Source of the DNA: Garcia nutans
Lineage: Eukaryota > Streptophyta > Magnoliopsida > Malpighiales > Euphorbiaceae
Length of the DNA stretch: 64,000 nt
Direction of reading: 5' to 3'
NCBI GenBank assembly: GCA_947685225.1
Contig: CANTUV010000007.1
Span: forward strand, 18,248,501-18,312,500
Positions within the stretch are counted from its first letter, which is position 1. Each line of letters starts with the position of its first letter. Made by a program: the position numbers and the translations under genes. Under the pieces are notes generated by a model. It was given only the letters and a program-made list of their open reading frames with translations. It was not told the origin of the DNA and searched no databases. Below, one piece after another: positions 44,647 through 57,790 of this stretch.

Positions 44647-45999
44647 ATGGCTACCAACAATAACTCCACTTTATCACTGCGATCCATCCTTGAGAAGGAA
44701 AAACTGAAAGAGAATGGGACTAATTTTGTTGATTGGTTTAGGAACCTGAGAATTGTTCTCAAACAAGAAAAGAACTCCTATGTGCTTGATGAAGCTGTCC
44801 CTGAGCCACCTCCTGCTAATGCTTCTAATGCTGATAAGAACAAGCATAAGAAGCATATGGATGATTCCAATGACATTGGATGTCTTATGCTTACTACTAT
44901 GTGTCCAGAACTTCAGAAGGATCTGGAACACTTGGAGGCTTATCAGATGAGTGTCCATCTCAAACAAGCTTTCCAACAGCAAGCTAGGCAGGATAGATTC
45001 GACACTGCTGTTGCATTATTTGACTGCAAGATGTCAGAGGGCGAATCGGTTAGCGCTCATGTTTTGAAAATGAAGGGCTACATTGATCACCTTGCCCGAC
45101 TTGGATATCCCTTGAGTTTAGAACTCTCCACGGATTTGATCCTTCATTCTTTGCCCAGCAGTTTTTCACATTTTGTTATGAACTATAATATGAACAACAT
45201 GGAAAAGTCCATTCCTGAGCTACATGGTATGCTCAAAACTGCTGAAGGGAATATCAAAAGGCCCACTAAGGCTACCCATGTATTGAATGTCAATAAGGGT
45301 AAGCCTATGAAGAAAAAAGGCAAGGCAAAGGGTAAAGCAACAGTTGCTACAAAGCCTAAGGGACAGCCCAAGCCAAAAGAACGCAAGGCACCTGTTCCTA
45401 AGGAAGGAACTTGTCACCATTGCAAGGAGCCTGGGCATTGGAAAAGAAATTGCCCACTTTATTTGGCTGAATTGAAGAAATCGAAGGGTAGTGCGACTAC
45501 GTCTTCAGGTATATATGTTATAGAAATTAACTTATCTGCTTCTACTTCATGGGTATTGGATACTGCATGTGGTTCTCACATTTGTACAAATGTGCAGGGA
45601 CTCAAAAGGAGTAGATCACTGAAAAGGGGCGAAGTTGACCTACGAGTTGGGAATAAAGCAAGAGTTGCTGCACTAGCTGTAGGATCTTATGAACTTCATA
45701 TGCCTAATGGCTTTTTGTTAAATTTGAACAATTGCTATTATGTTCCTACTCTGAGTAGGAATCTTATTTCAGTTTCAGTTTTGGATGATGAAGGTTTTTC
45801 ATTTTTAATTAAAAATAAGACCTGTTCTATTTTTGATAAAGATGATTTGCTTTATGGTATTGCAAGATCTTTTAATGGCCTTTATGTCCTTGACTTAGAT
45901 GATTCTAGGGAGAATCATATTTATAACATAAACTCTAAGAGAATTAAGCCAAATGACCTAAACCCTACATTTTATGGCATTGTCGTCTTAGCCATATAA
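44647..45999 (+). pseudogene. Gag-protease of Angela-like element, ends in a frameshift
   Basis: Starts MATNNNSTLSLRSIL after ATTGAAATGG. Gag core (NFVDWFRNLRIVLKQEKNSY; FDCKMSEGESVSAHVLKMK), a K-rich stretch, CCHC knuckle CHHCKEPGHWKRNC (~256-269), and an aspartic protease with LDTACGSHIC (~305). The gag-pre-integrase block follows (NCYYVPTLSRNLISV). Near 45973, just before the integrase zinc site, one base appears missing in a short T run and the frame runs to an early stop at 45997-45999. The domain order and everything upstream are intact. Confidence 0.88.
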
Positions 46000-47990
46000 A
46001 TGAGAGACGCATTTCTAAACTCCATCAAGATGGATTATTAGATTCATTTGATTTTGAATCATTTGATAAATGTGAATCTTGTTTACTTGGCAAAATGACA
46101 AAGAATCCTTTCACCGGACAAGGTGAAAGGGCTAATGACTTGCTAGGACTAGTACATACAGATGTATGTGGCCCGTTAAGCATTAGTGCCAGAGGAGGAT
46201 ATAATTACTCCATTACTTTTACTGATGATTTCAGTAGGTGTGGCTATGTCTACCTAATGAAACATAAGCATGAGGCTTTTGAAATGTTCAAAACTTTTCA
46301 AAATGAAGTACAAAATCAACTTGGTAAAACTATTAAGGCACTTCGATCTGATCGAGGTGGTGAATTTTTGAGCCAAGAGTTTGACGAACATCTAAGAAAT
46401 TATGGAATTGTTTCACAATTAACTCCTCCAGGAACTCCACAGTGGAATGGTGTTTCTGAAAGAAGAAATCGAACTTTATTAGATATGGTTCGATCTATGA
46501 TGAGTCAAGCAGATCTTCCATTATCGTTTTGGGGTTATGCCTTGGAGACAGCTGCTTTTGTTTTAAACCGTGTACCATCTAAAGCGGTTGAAAAGACACC
46601 ATATGAGATATGGACTGGCAAAACACCTAGTTTGTCTTTTCTTAAGATTTGGGGTTGTGAGGCTTATGTGAAAAGACCAGTTTCAGATAAGTTAGCTCCA
46701 AAATCTGCTAAATGTATCTTTGTGGGATATCCTAAGGAAACTAAAGGATATTATTTCTATATTCCATCTAAGAACAAAGTGTTTGTTGCTCGAAATGGAA
46801 CCTTCTTGGAAAAGGAATTCATTTCTAAAAGAACTAGTGGGAGCACAGTTCAATTAGATGAATTTATAGAACCACAAGAAGATATTGAACCGCCTGTAGA
46901 AACAGTTTCAGAACCACAAGTCATTGTGGAAACTGAAAATGTTACACAAGTTCTGCGCAGATCTGATAGACCACGTCATCAGCCTGAGAGATATGGATTT
47001 CTCATGACTGAAAGTCGTGAAGTTTTGCTCATAGATCAAGATGAGCCAACTACCTATCTTGAAGCTGTGTCAGGTCCAGATTCAGAGAAATGGCTTGGAG
47101 CCATGAACTCTGAGATGCAGTCCATGTTTGACAACCAAGTTTGGGCCTTAATTGATCCTCCCGAAGGTATTAAGACTATTGGTTGCAAATGGGTTTTCAA
47201 GAAGAAAATTGACATTAATGGAAATGTGCAAACCTATAAAGCAAGGTTGGTTGCTAAAGGTTTCAAACAAACACATGGTATAGACTATGATGAAACTTTT
47301 TCTCCAGTTGCTATGATTAAATCTATTAGGATTCTCCTTGCCATTGCTGCATACTATGATTATGTGATATGGCAAATGGATGTCAAAACCGCTTTCCTTA
47401 ATGGAAATTTACTCGAGGATGTGTACATGACACAACCTGAGGGTTTTGTAAATCCTGAGAATTCTGGGAAGGTTTGCAAGCTTCAAAGGTCCATTTATGG
47501 ATTGAAGCAAGCATCTCGAAGCTGGAATCTTTGTTTTGATGAAACAGTTAAGAACTTTGGTTTCATTCAAAATGAAGATGAACCATGTGTTTACAAGATG
47601 GTTAGTGGGAGTGCTATCGTGTTCTTAGTCCTATATGTAGATGACATATTGATCATTGGAAATGATGTCCCCACTTTACAAAAGGTTAAAGATTGGTTAG
47701 GGAATTCTTTTTCAATGAAGGACTTGGGAGAGGCTGCATATATCCTTGGTATAAGGATCTATAGAGATAGATCTAGAAGGATAATTGGCTTAAGTCAAAG
47801 TACATACATTGACAAAGTGTTGAAGAGGTTCAGTATGCAAGATTCCAAGAAAGGATTCTTGCCTATGTCACATGGTATTCATCTTGGCAAGAATCAATGT
47901 CCTAAGACATCTGAGGAGCGAGATAGAATGAATAAGATCCCTTATGCTTCTGCTATTGGATCTATTTATGTATGCCATGCTATGTACTAG
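45976..47990 (+). pseudogene. Integrase and RT of Angela-like element (second frame)
   Basis: Continues the polyprotein in a frame one base away. The Met at 46095 is internal, after the zinc-site cysteines (KCESC). Catalytic integrase residues: D (VHTDVCGP, ~21 from 46095), D (RSDRGGEF, ~85) and E (VSERRNRTL, ~120). RT: WVFKKKIDINGN, ARLVAKGFKQTHGIDY and YVDD (~513). Near 47967 one extra base in a T run moves the frame back, and this frame ends at 47990. Confidence 0.9.
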
Positions 47991-48621
47991 ACCTGATGTC
48001 TCATATTCTTTAAGCACAACAAGTAGATATCAAGCTGATCCTGGTGAGGGTCACTGGACAGCTGTTAAGAACATTCTTAAGTATCTAAGAAGAACTAAGA
48101 ATGTTTTCTTAGTTTATGGAGGTTTGGAAGATGAACTAGTTGTAAATGGTTACACAGATGCTAGTTTCCAAACTGATATAGATGATTACAAATCGCAGTC
48201 AGGTTTTGTATTCACATTGAATGGTGGAGCCATTACTTGGAAAAGTTCCAAGCAAAGCACAGTAGCAGATTCTACAACAGAAGCTGAGTATATAGCAGCA
48301 TCAGATGCTGCTAAGGAAGCAGTTTGGCTGAAGAAATTCATCACTGAGCTTGGAGTGGTGCCTAGCATTGCTAATCCTATGGCTATCTATTGTGACAACA
48401 ATGGTGCCATAGCGCAAGCAAAAGAGCCAAGGTCCCATCAAAAATCTAAGCACATACTCAGGCGATTTCACCTCATTCGAGACATCATTGATAGAGGTGA
48501 TATCAAGATATGCAAAGTTGACACAAATGACAACATAGCAGATCCATTGACAAAGCCTCTCTCGCGGGTCAAGCATGATCAGCACACTAGGTCTATGGGC
48601 ATAAGATATTTGTTAGACTAG
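47967..48621 (+). pseudogene. RNase H of Angela-like element (returns to the gag frame)
   Basis: MYAMLCTRPDVSYSL, then GYTDASF, STTEAEYIAASDAAKEAVWLK, YCDNNGAIAQAKEP and HQKSKHILRRFHLIRD: a complete Ty1/copia RNase H. The two shifts cancel: 44647-48621 is 3975 bases, divisible by three, so a single polyprotein of about 1324 residues is the ancestral state. The stop at 48619 lies just before the purine tract. Confidence 0.9.
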
Positions 48622-48629
48622 GCCTAGTG

Positions 48630-48641
48630 CAAGTGGGAGAC
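48630..48641 (+). promoter_or_regulatory. Polypurine tract of Angela-like element
   Basis: AAGTGGGAGAC directly before the 3' LTR. Confidence 0.85.
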
Positions 48642-50009
48642 TGTTAGTGTATATGCCCTAGGCCATTGATTTGGACCTTAATGTTATTCATTTTGTTGTT
48701 AATAAAGAAGTTTTTATTATCATTGTTATGTTTGCATGTTATATATAATAATGATTATATCCCTGGTTTATTATTGTTATGGAGATAATAATAAATATAA
48801 CTAGTGTAATATTAATTTGATAATCATAAGATGATTATAGGTATGAAGATACAAATCAATATTATGGATACATGTTAGAGAACAGTGTATTGGATAGACC
48901 CACATAGATATCACTTCATGGTTTAATGTCATAAGTGTATCTCATAATAGTTTTCATTTAATCCTTTGACTTGAGATTGTCATAGTTTCCAACATAAGGA
49001 ATATTATGTTTTGACATGATCAAACGTTATCTGTAACTAGATAATTATAAAGGTTATGCTTGAACATGATATAAATTATGTAGAGGAAAATGAACAATCA
49101 AGATGGAATTTGTCCCTCTCTATGAGAGAGATATCTTCTGGGCCCCTCGATAAGTGTAACTGAGAAATGCATGGCCATGCTCAAATAAGTTGATATAAGA
49201 TCAATCTTATTTGTTTATCAGTTAACTTGGAGATCGAGTAATCATAAGTTTGGACAATATAAGTATGACATTTACTATGACTTATGTTCAAACTAGATAT
49301 CGTGTGACAAAGGGATTAATGCATGTACTATTTCAGGTTTTTCATTTATGATGATTCTCATGATTAATTGGGTAGTCGTAATGTCTTGCTAGAGGCCAAT
49401 TATGATTTGTGCATTTCAATAGAGATTGAAATACACTACCAATTAATATGAGCCTATCGGGTCACACACATAGAACGTAGGCTGTACTTAAATAATAATA
49501 ATTATATTTAATTATTGTTGTTAGTATTATTATTATTATTAGATATTAATAATAATATTGTTATAATAATTATTATTAGATAATAATTATTAAAACGTGG
49601 GTCCATATGGGATATGGACAGTTAGGGTTTTGATAAAAAGAAGTCTTTTAAAACGGTTTTAAAAGGACTGGAGGTTTAATGATCTTATAATTTCGTTTTG
49701 CAAAAGAAAACGTAAGAAGAGAAAAAAAAAACCTAAAAAAAAAAAACCCTAGTTTCGTTTTGAAAAGGTTCAGCCACTGCCGTTGGTGAGCTAGCACTCA
49801 GACCGGCGTACGTTTGTGTGGATTTCGTTAGAGGGTGTTCGTCTTCAGAAGGCAGCATCTATTAATCGTTTTGAAGCTACACAAAAAGGTTAGTTTCGAA
49901 TCTCTTTTATCGAATTGAATGGATCACATGGATCCTGTGAGTAAATCGAAAGAATTTTTTTTGTTTTCCGCTGCGGCAAGGGTTGCAGATTCTTCACGAT
50001 TTACTAACA
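48642..50009 (+). repeat. Angela-like 3' LTR
   Basis: 1368 bp, same ends as the 5' LTR, followed by TSD TAAAC and the RNase H end of the Tekay-like frame. Confidence 0.95.
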
Positions 50010-50014
50010 TAAAC

Positions 50015-53000
50015 AGTTAAACCAGCTAAAGACTTCCGACTCAAGGCATCAGCAACAACATTTGCTTTACCTGGATGATAATCAATCAAGCAGTCGTAGT
50101 CTTTAATCAATTCCAACCATCTCCTCTGTCGAAGATTGAGCTCCTTCTGAACCCCCAAATACTTCAAACTCTTGTGATCAGTGTAGATGAAACATTTCTC
50201 CCCAAACAGATAGTGTCGCCAAATCTTCAATGCAAACACAATGGCTGCTAGCTCCAAATCATGGGTTGGATAGTTAAGCTCATGCGGTTTCAACTGTCTA
50301 GATGCATAAGCTATAACTTTATCTTCCTGCATTAGCACACACCCCAAACCATTATGTGAAGCATCACTGAAAATCACATATGGTTTGCCTTCCACAGGTA
50401 AAGTAAGGACAGGCGCTTGAGTCAGCATATCTCTCAACTGCTCAAAGCTAGCCTGACACTGATCCGTCCACACAAATCTCACTCCCTTACGAAGTAATCT
50501 GGTGAGTGGAGTAGCTATCAAAGAAAATCCTTTCACAAACCGTCGGTAATAGCCTGCCAAACCCAGAAAACTTCTAACTTCTGTCACAGACTTGGGTGGA
50601 CTCCAATTCAAAATAGCTTCAACTTTACTCGGATCAACTCTAATGCCTTCTGCTGAAACTATATGACCAAGAAAAGCGACTTGATCCAACCAGAACTCAC
50701 ACTTCGACAATTTGGCAAACAACTGCTTCTCTCTCAAAATCTGCAACACAATCCGCAGATGCATGTCATGTTCCTCTTCATTCCGCGAATACACCAGAAT
50801 GTCATCGATGAAGACCACTACAAACTGATCCAGATAGGGCCTAAACACCCTATTCATCAAATCCATAAAAGCTGCAGGTGCATTCGTCAGACCAAAAGGC
50901 ATAACTAAAAATTCATAATGCCCATACCTGGTCCGAAAAGCTGTCTTCGGAACATCTTCAGCTTTGACCCTTAACTGATGGTACCCAGATCTCAAATCAA
51001 TCTTGGAGAACACTGATGCTCCTTTCAATTGATCAAAGAGATCATCAATTCTAGGCAAAGGATATTTATTTTTAATAGTCACCTTGTTCAATTGCCTATA
51101 ATCGATGCACAATCTCATAGTACCATCTTTCTTCTTCACAAATAACACAGGAGCTCCCCAAGGAGAAACACTGGGGCGAATAAATCCCTTATCCAACAAC
51201 TCCTGTAATTGCACTTTCAATTCTCTCAATTCTGCTGGTGCCATTCTATACGGAGTAATAGAGATAGGAGTGGTACCAGGCAACAATTCAATACCAAACT
51301 CCACCTCTCTCTCAGGAGGCAATCCTGGCAACTCCTCTGGGAATACATCTGGGAACTCTGCAACTGTGGCAATGCTATCAATAGGAGAACCTCTTACTCT
51401 AGTATCTACCACATGAGCAAGATAGGCTTCACATCCTTTTCTAATCAACCTCCTAGCTGCAACAGCTGAAACAAACAAAGATGCTAACTGTTCCTGCTCA
51501 TTAGATACTATCACATCTCTACCATCAGCAGTTCTCAAAGAAACAATTTTCTTTTTACAATCTACCACAGCTCCATGTCTAGATAGCCAGTCCATACCTA
51601 GAATCACATCATATTCCTTAAATGGCATCTCAATCAAATCTCCAATGAACTCCTCACCCTGCACCACTACTACACTATTTCGGTGCACTTTACTAACAAT
51701 CACACTATGCCCTAACGGATTTGTCACCAACACATCAAATCCTAGGGACTCAGCATGCATATCAGACACAGGCAAAACAGATGCACTAATATATGAATGT
51801 GTGGAACCCGGATCAATCAAAGCAAGTACTGAAGTATCAAATAAAGAAAAAGTACCAGCTATGACTGCCGAAGCATCTGGCTGCCTCTGCATAACATACA
51901 TCCTCTGGGAAGATCCAACCTCCTCTGGCCTACTCTCCCTGGATGTAGCACCTCCTCTAGCACTGAACCCAGATCTGCCTCCTCTGCTAACACCTCTGCC
52001 TGCTCGACCTCCCCTCACACTAGGTCGAGAAGCTGCAGAATCAACTGGCATCTGCTCCTGCCTCTCAGGACAGTCTCTAATAAAATGATCAGGCGATCCA
52101 CACCTGAAGCATACAGCTGACCCACTATACCTCCAACAAGCACCCCTATGTGTTCCACCACACTGAGCACACACAGGTAGAGCGGATCTCTGAGTCATTG
52201 GGGTCGGAGCACTCGCCACTGAAGCTGCAGGTCTAAATCTCTGTCTCTGAAACTGCACTGACCTACCAGCTGACCTCTGACTCCTACTGGCCCGAGGAGC
52301 AAAACTTCCCTTACCTCTCTTAACAGAAGAAGACCCTGCCTCAAACTGGGGCCTCCTAACCCTAACCTCTTCCTCTGAAGCAGCTGCAATAACTTGAGCT
52401 CGCTCTACACTTCGAGCTGCTGCCACAAGCTGAGAAAAATCTTGATATCTAGATCCAGCCACTAAGCACATGATAGAGGGCCTCAATCCCTCCTCAAATC
52501 TTCTGCATCTATCTATCTCATCTAATATTATGCCCCCAGCATACTGACTTAATCGAATAAACTCAATCTCATATTCCGTTACGGTTCGGTGATCTTGCTT
52601 CAAATCTAGAAACTCTCTTTTCTTCCCATCTTTATACTCCCTTGGAGTATACTTCGATTCAAACTCTCTCAGAAAATCCGCATATGACAAGGTTGGTGGA
52701 TCATCCATAGAATGGGGCACTGTCTTCCACCAACTATATGCATCCTTCTGCAATAAGGATCTTGCATAATCAAACTTTTCCTCTGGAGTGGCTTGCAACT
52801 GAACAAATATTCTCTGTACTTTGTCTAACCACTGCTCAGCCACTGCTGGATCAGTAGTACCTATAAAATCTTCAGCTCCATACTTCCTCAGTTTGTCATA
52901 GTGCCTCACAGATACCAAAGGCTGAGGGGGTGGTGGCTGTGGTTGCACTGGTGCTTGCCTCAAAGCTTCTGCCACATGCCTAACCCAAGCTGGCGGAACC

Positions 53001-53128
53001 TCCTCCCCAGCTGGTCTACCCGACACTGAAGCAGGTGCCTCTCCAGCACTATCAACTCTAGCTCCATCCTCAGGAGCAACACTCTCCGCACTTCCCTCAA
53101 CTGACTGACGCGAATGAGGATCCATCAC
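50015..53128 (-). pseudogene. Gag-protease-RT-RNase H of Tekay-like polyprotein, cut by Angela insertion
   Basis: Open for about 1037 codons from MMDPHSRQSVEG. Gag core (YGAEDFIGTTDP, AEQWLDKVQRIF), zinc knuckle CFRCGSPDHFIRDC (~341-354) preceded by CAQCGGTHRGAC, protease with LIDPGSTHSYI (~439), RT with SPWGAPVLFVKKKDG, MPFGLTNAPAAF and VFIDD (~773), RNase H with SDASHNGLG (~918) and YTDHKSL (~981), ending HPGKANVVADALSRK. After 50015 the frame reads a few foreign codons in the Angela LTR. Counting codons shows the frame continues in register at 41687, so the only break in this polyprotein is the Angela insertion; the ancestor would be about 1490 residues. Confidence 0.92.
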
Positions 53129-53273
53129 AACCTAAGTCTGCAAACACAGCAGATTACATCTTATTAAAGATCAGAGATTGCCAATCCCAAACATATATGT
53201 TATTCAAAAACCATTTTTTAAAAATCAAAATAGTCTTTTTCTTACATTTTACCTAGGTTGAGAATCTCAAACC

Positions 53274-53295
53274 TAGGCTCTGATACCAAAACAAT
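53274..53295 (-). other. Primer-binding site (tRNA-iMet), Tekay-like element
   Basis: Minus strand: TTTTGGTATCAGAGCC follows the 5' LTR end by a few bases. Confidence 0.9.
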
Positions 53296-55928
53296 TGTAA
53301 CACCCCCACATCCATTACATGCACACTACAATACCACAATGTAGCATACATGCAATAAACATAGGGATACTACGGATTTTCTTAACATTCAAAACATTTT
53401 ATATACTACCATAATCTTTATCATTATATATTATAGAAAAGAAGTCATTAAATTGCAGTATAAAATATATTCAATATATACATACATTTAATTATTACAC
53501 AGCGGAAGTTATAAAATTATTTACATATATGAAAACATTTGAATCTGTATTTACAAATATACATATATTTACATTATAAACAATATTTTACAAAACATAA
53601 AGAAGTTATACTTGATTGGCAAGTCTGCTCTGATCTTTAAGTCCAAAATCAACACCTCAATGTCTACTCTCACTAGGTTTCGAAGAGCTCTCGGGTTCAA
53701 CTCTATCACCTGCGCGATTAACACTATCGCGCTAAGCCAACGGCTTAGTAAGACAAATCATGCTAATGTTATGCGTTAATGCAATGCAATGTATCATATA
53801 TGTATTAACAAATCAACATCAATGATACACACTCAATCAATAAAGATCATATTCAACAGACAATATTCCGTGAATAGTCCGTTTCATCATTTAAGTAATA
53901 TTAACATTTCATTACATTAGAACATCATTTATGATATACATAAAACCTAGACACCTATGGGCCCATCAAGTATTTAATACGATATTCAGAATTCAGAGTT
54001 ACTGCTTTGGTTCATAAACACAATTATCAAGCCCGTAGGCAACAAATACTTATGTATCTCTATCCATGGATAGCGTAACAGACCCAGTCTCTTGGATCAT
54101 CAACTCATCTAACTCGAGGAGATCCTCAACCCGGCAAGACTGTTACAAATCAAATATCTCATAATATCAATTATCATTGTGTAACAGACCCAGTCTCTTG
54201 GACCTCAATTCAATTCAATTTGAAGAGATCCTCAACCCGGCAAGACTGTTACCTTTCATTAAATAGGCATGCCTCCAAAAACCAGAACTCTGAAACTGAA
54301 TATCATATTAAGCATACACTTATTTCTTTATTCTCTTTATCAAACTCTTTCTCAATCTTCCTCATCAATTAGGCAAATATGCCATACATCATTCAATTGT
54401 ATCATCATAGCCAATCATCATGGCTTCTCATCACATCAATACAATTGATCATATTATCATCAATATGCATACAATACATTACATTTCACAAGGTTAACAT
54501 TATTCATATATATATATATATCAACAATGCAATAAGATCTCTTAGTACATTCATATCAAAAGGTGTAAATTCCATCACATTATACATATAGCATTATTGA
54601 TATAAACATAACAAAACACATTACTCATCACATAAGTCACAATACATGAAATATCACATAGTATCATATGCATTACCATTACCATCATATATATGATCAA
54701 GCTCAACTTCATATGCATCATCAATGCAATGTCACATTTATGTATCAACACAAGACTTGTACTTACCTCAATCACAAGTCACACCACTCTAAACACCTTC
54801 CTTCTTGCAAAGTTCTTCACTTCCCAAATTAGGGCAAAACACCTTCTATCAAACCCTAATCCAAAGAATGATGCAATCCATCAATTCCAATATCATTAAT
54901 CACTTAATAACTTCATCTTAAACCTTAAATCACAAAATTACACTTCAACATCATGCATTATAAACCACGGTCGTGGCCACCAAAACCACCACGGGCGTGG
55001 GGTACAAAACACTTCTGCCACTCAAGCTTCCCTCCTCCACGGCCATGGCACCAAAAGCCTACCAATGGCCACGGCCATGGCCAATCAAGGCCACGGGCGT
55101 GGCATCCAGAAGGCTACTGCCCTCGGCCAAAATCCCATTTCCAAGTCCAAAAATTCCAACAAACACCAACCATAAGAAGATCTTTGAAAATAATGAAGCA
55201 AACACAAGGAAAACATCAAGTAACACTTCAAAACTCTAAAACAAAATCAACTCCAACACTTCCAACAACAACACCTCTTAAACTTCTTCACTTAAAATCA
55301 AAAACAACATTTAAAAACTCATTACAAACACATATAATCATCATCTCAACAAACCAAAATTCATTTCCAACTCCACTTCAAAAGAACAAAAGAAAAACAA
55401 GAGAAAGGACTTACCAAAGTTGATGAATTTCACAAATCTTCCACTTAATTCCTTGAATCTCCTTTCAAATTGAGTTTAGAACTTCAAGCCCTCTCTAGCT
55501 CTTTCTCTTCTTCAATGGCCGGCACACTCACATGAGAAAAGACAAGAAAATAAACTCAAGTCAACCACTTCTTCTTCTTTTAATCTCCACCATGCAATTC
55601 CTACAAGGAAAATTACCAAAACACCCTTAACCATTTGTTCTAGCTTTTGTCCCTTGCATGCCCATATATGTAATTACACATATCCCATAAAAATATCTCT
55701 CTTCCATTGACCTTGCATTTGACCAACTTATATGTTATATATATTAACATATAAACAACATATACACTTTTCTCTAAACCCTATTTTCTTTCCCAAAACA
55801 CATATACATAACCATTCTATTCTCAAATTCTTTTCTTCTCACATAACATATACATTCAATCCAATTTAAAACAACAACAACAACAACAACATAGTCAAAA
55901 CTTCTAGGGCATACATGAGGATATTACA
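53296..55928 (-). repeat. Tekay-like 5' LTR
   Basis: 2633 bp, same ends as the left LTR, with a TATA-run indel near 54510 and a dozen substitutions. Carries the 72-bp hairpin units and the CCACGG palindromes. Confidence 0.93.
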
Positions 55929-55933
55929 GATTG

Positions 55934-57210
55934 TCTATATTTCTTCCAAGGAGATAGAAGGAAATTGGTGTCTAGCAAGATGGCTCCCAGCTACTTATGG
56001 CTCCAATCAAAGGTTTTGGTGTGATGGTTTGTCAGTAGTGTCACATTAGCTCCAATCTCAAAATGGCCTTCACCTAAACCATGTCCCTTATAAACCCCAT
56101 TTCAAGCCCAATAAAGACTTATTGATCTCTCTTGGTAGGTAGAGTCTATTAGTGGATATAGTTTGAATAAGCTTGCATATAAGATAGACAATATTCAAAC
56201 TCAATGAGACTTTGGCCAAGTAATGTGTATGTGCCTATCTGAAGTGCAACAATTCTTGCTCAAATAGAAATGATTCCCGAGTTTAGTACGATAACGAGGA
56301 TTGTCATGTTATAGATATGTTAATTTCAAAAATTGAGTCCTGAGGTATAATGACACTAATTTGCCAAAGCTAAAATATGATTTTAAGATTTAAAAAAAAG
56401 TATTTTTTTCATACAAAGCCTTCAAGTTAAGAGAAGTTTGTTGGACCATCAAACCTCGAAGGACACATTGGGTAAAGTAAATGATTATTGGCAAGGTCAT
56501 GAAGAAGCTACCAATTGATGTGCTGAATCATAGTTTTAAATGGATGTATCTCTGACTATGCTACTTGGGCCTCACCACTCATGTTTTCAACATCTTGAAT
56601 ATAAAAGCCATAAATGCGAAGCCTTCTGTTATTCCAATACAAGACCTGAACGAGCATCTAAAAGGAACCAATGAGAACACTTCAGCTAATCACCTTAGTC
56701 TATGAGTCAATGGAACCACTGTAAGTATTATTCATGCATATCATGCATACATGAGCCTATCATGAGGCATTTTGTTGTATTGTATTGTCTATTCTTTGTA
56801 AAAGTGAACAACATATACTCTATAAAGTAAATAATGAGAAGTAGATATGGAATCAAGAGGCATTGAAGGCCCATTGCTTGAGGAAGATCCGGTCACTTTA
56901 TTAAAATAGAGATGCATACTCATGCAAGGAATCAGACAATACACAAACATCAATCATAGCTTGCATGAAAAAATATTAGTTTGAGCCTATAAAGGAGGCA
57001 AACTTTTGAGTTTATGCATGTACAAAATATTTTTAGACTCAATTTCAATATTTTGCCACTCATGGGGCAAAGAGAGGATATGAGGACTAACTAAAAAATA
57101 GTTGAACTTTTTGCAAAAAATCATTTAAGAATGGAATAAGAAGAAAATTAGAACTCTCAAAAGAATAAAGATGCAAAAGACAAAAGATCAATCCAACTAG
57201 AAGAGTTGAA
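55934..57210 (+). other. Tat internal sequence, continued
   Basis: Non-coding; no pol domain recognised in any frame. Continues the sequence left at 37649. Confidence 0.5.
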
Positions 57211-57620
57211 GCCAATATAGCACAAATCTCCAAAGGATGAAGATCCATTTTGAAGGGTGAAGACCCGATTTCCAAAGGATGAAGATCCAAGGTCTAAGGA
57301 TGAAGATCCATTTTGAAAGGCGAAGACCCGATCTCCAAAGGATGAACATCCATTTTGAAGGGTGAAGACTCAATGTCCAAGGATGAAGATCCAAGGTCTA
57401 AGGATGAAGATTCATTTTGAAGGATAAAGACCTGATCTCCAAAGGATAAAGATCCATTTTTGAAGGGTAAAGACCAGATCTCCAAAGGATCCATTTTTGG
57501 AGGGTAAAGATCCGATCTCTAAAAGATAAAGATCCATTTTTGAAGGGTAAAGACCCAATCTAAGGATGAAGATCCATTTTGAGGGTGAAGACCCACAATC
57601 CATTGAAGAATGGAACAACC
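57211..57620. repeat. Tandem repeat, unit about 40 bp (GATGAAGATCCATTTTGAAGG)
   Basis: About ten degenerate copies of AAGGATGAAGATCCATTTTG, AAGGGTGAAGACCCGATCTCC. Several minus-strand frames (57087-57737) merely follow the repeat. Confidence 0.88.
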
Positions 57621-57790
57621 GGCTAGAAGAAAGCCAAAATTCCCAAATGACAAAAGGTCAGTCCAACTAGAAGAGCTGGAGTCGATCCATTGAAGAATGA
57701 GGCAAGTGGCTAGAAGAAAGCCATGATGGATGATCAATCAGCTAGAAGAGCTAAAATTAATTGGCTAGAAGAAAGCCAGAACCCTCAACT
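57621..57790. repeat. Short repeats GGCTAGAAGAAAGCCA / CAACTAGAAGAGCTG
   Basis: Four or five copies of imperfect hairpin-like units (GGCTAGAAGAAAGCC can fold on itself), linking the two larger tandem arrays. Confidence 0.65.

Larger units (their letters stand above)
41693..50009 (+). mobile_element. Angela-like Ty1/copia retrotransposon (8.3 kb), youngest insertion
   Basis: Two 1368-bp LTRs (TGTTAGTG ... ACTAACA) that differ at about 3 positions by eye, TSD TAAAC, tRNA-iMet primer site, purine tract AAGTGGGAGAC, and gag-protease-integrase-RT-RNase H in copia order. The integrase and RT sequence (GIVSQLTPPGTPQWNGVSER) is of the Angela/BARE type. It lies opposite in orientation to the Tekay-like host element. 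Confidence 0.93.
37655..55928 (-). mobile_element. Tekay/Del-like chromovirus (Ty3/gypsy), split by Angela-like element
   Basis: LTRs of 2630 and 2633 bp begin TGTAACACCCCC and end ATATTACA; TSD GATTG. Coding is on the minus strand: gag-protease-RT-RNase H (50015-53128) and integrase plus chromodomain (40331-41687). A tRNA-iMet primer site is at the right LTR and a GAGGGGGAGAAT purine tract at the left LTR. Without the 8.3-kb Angela-like insert it is about 9.95 kb. LTRs differ at roughly a dozen sites by eye, so it is young. Confidence 0.93.
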
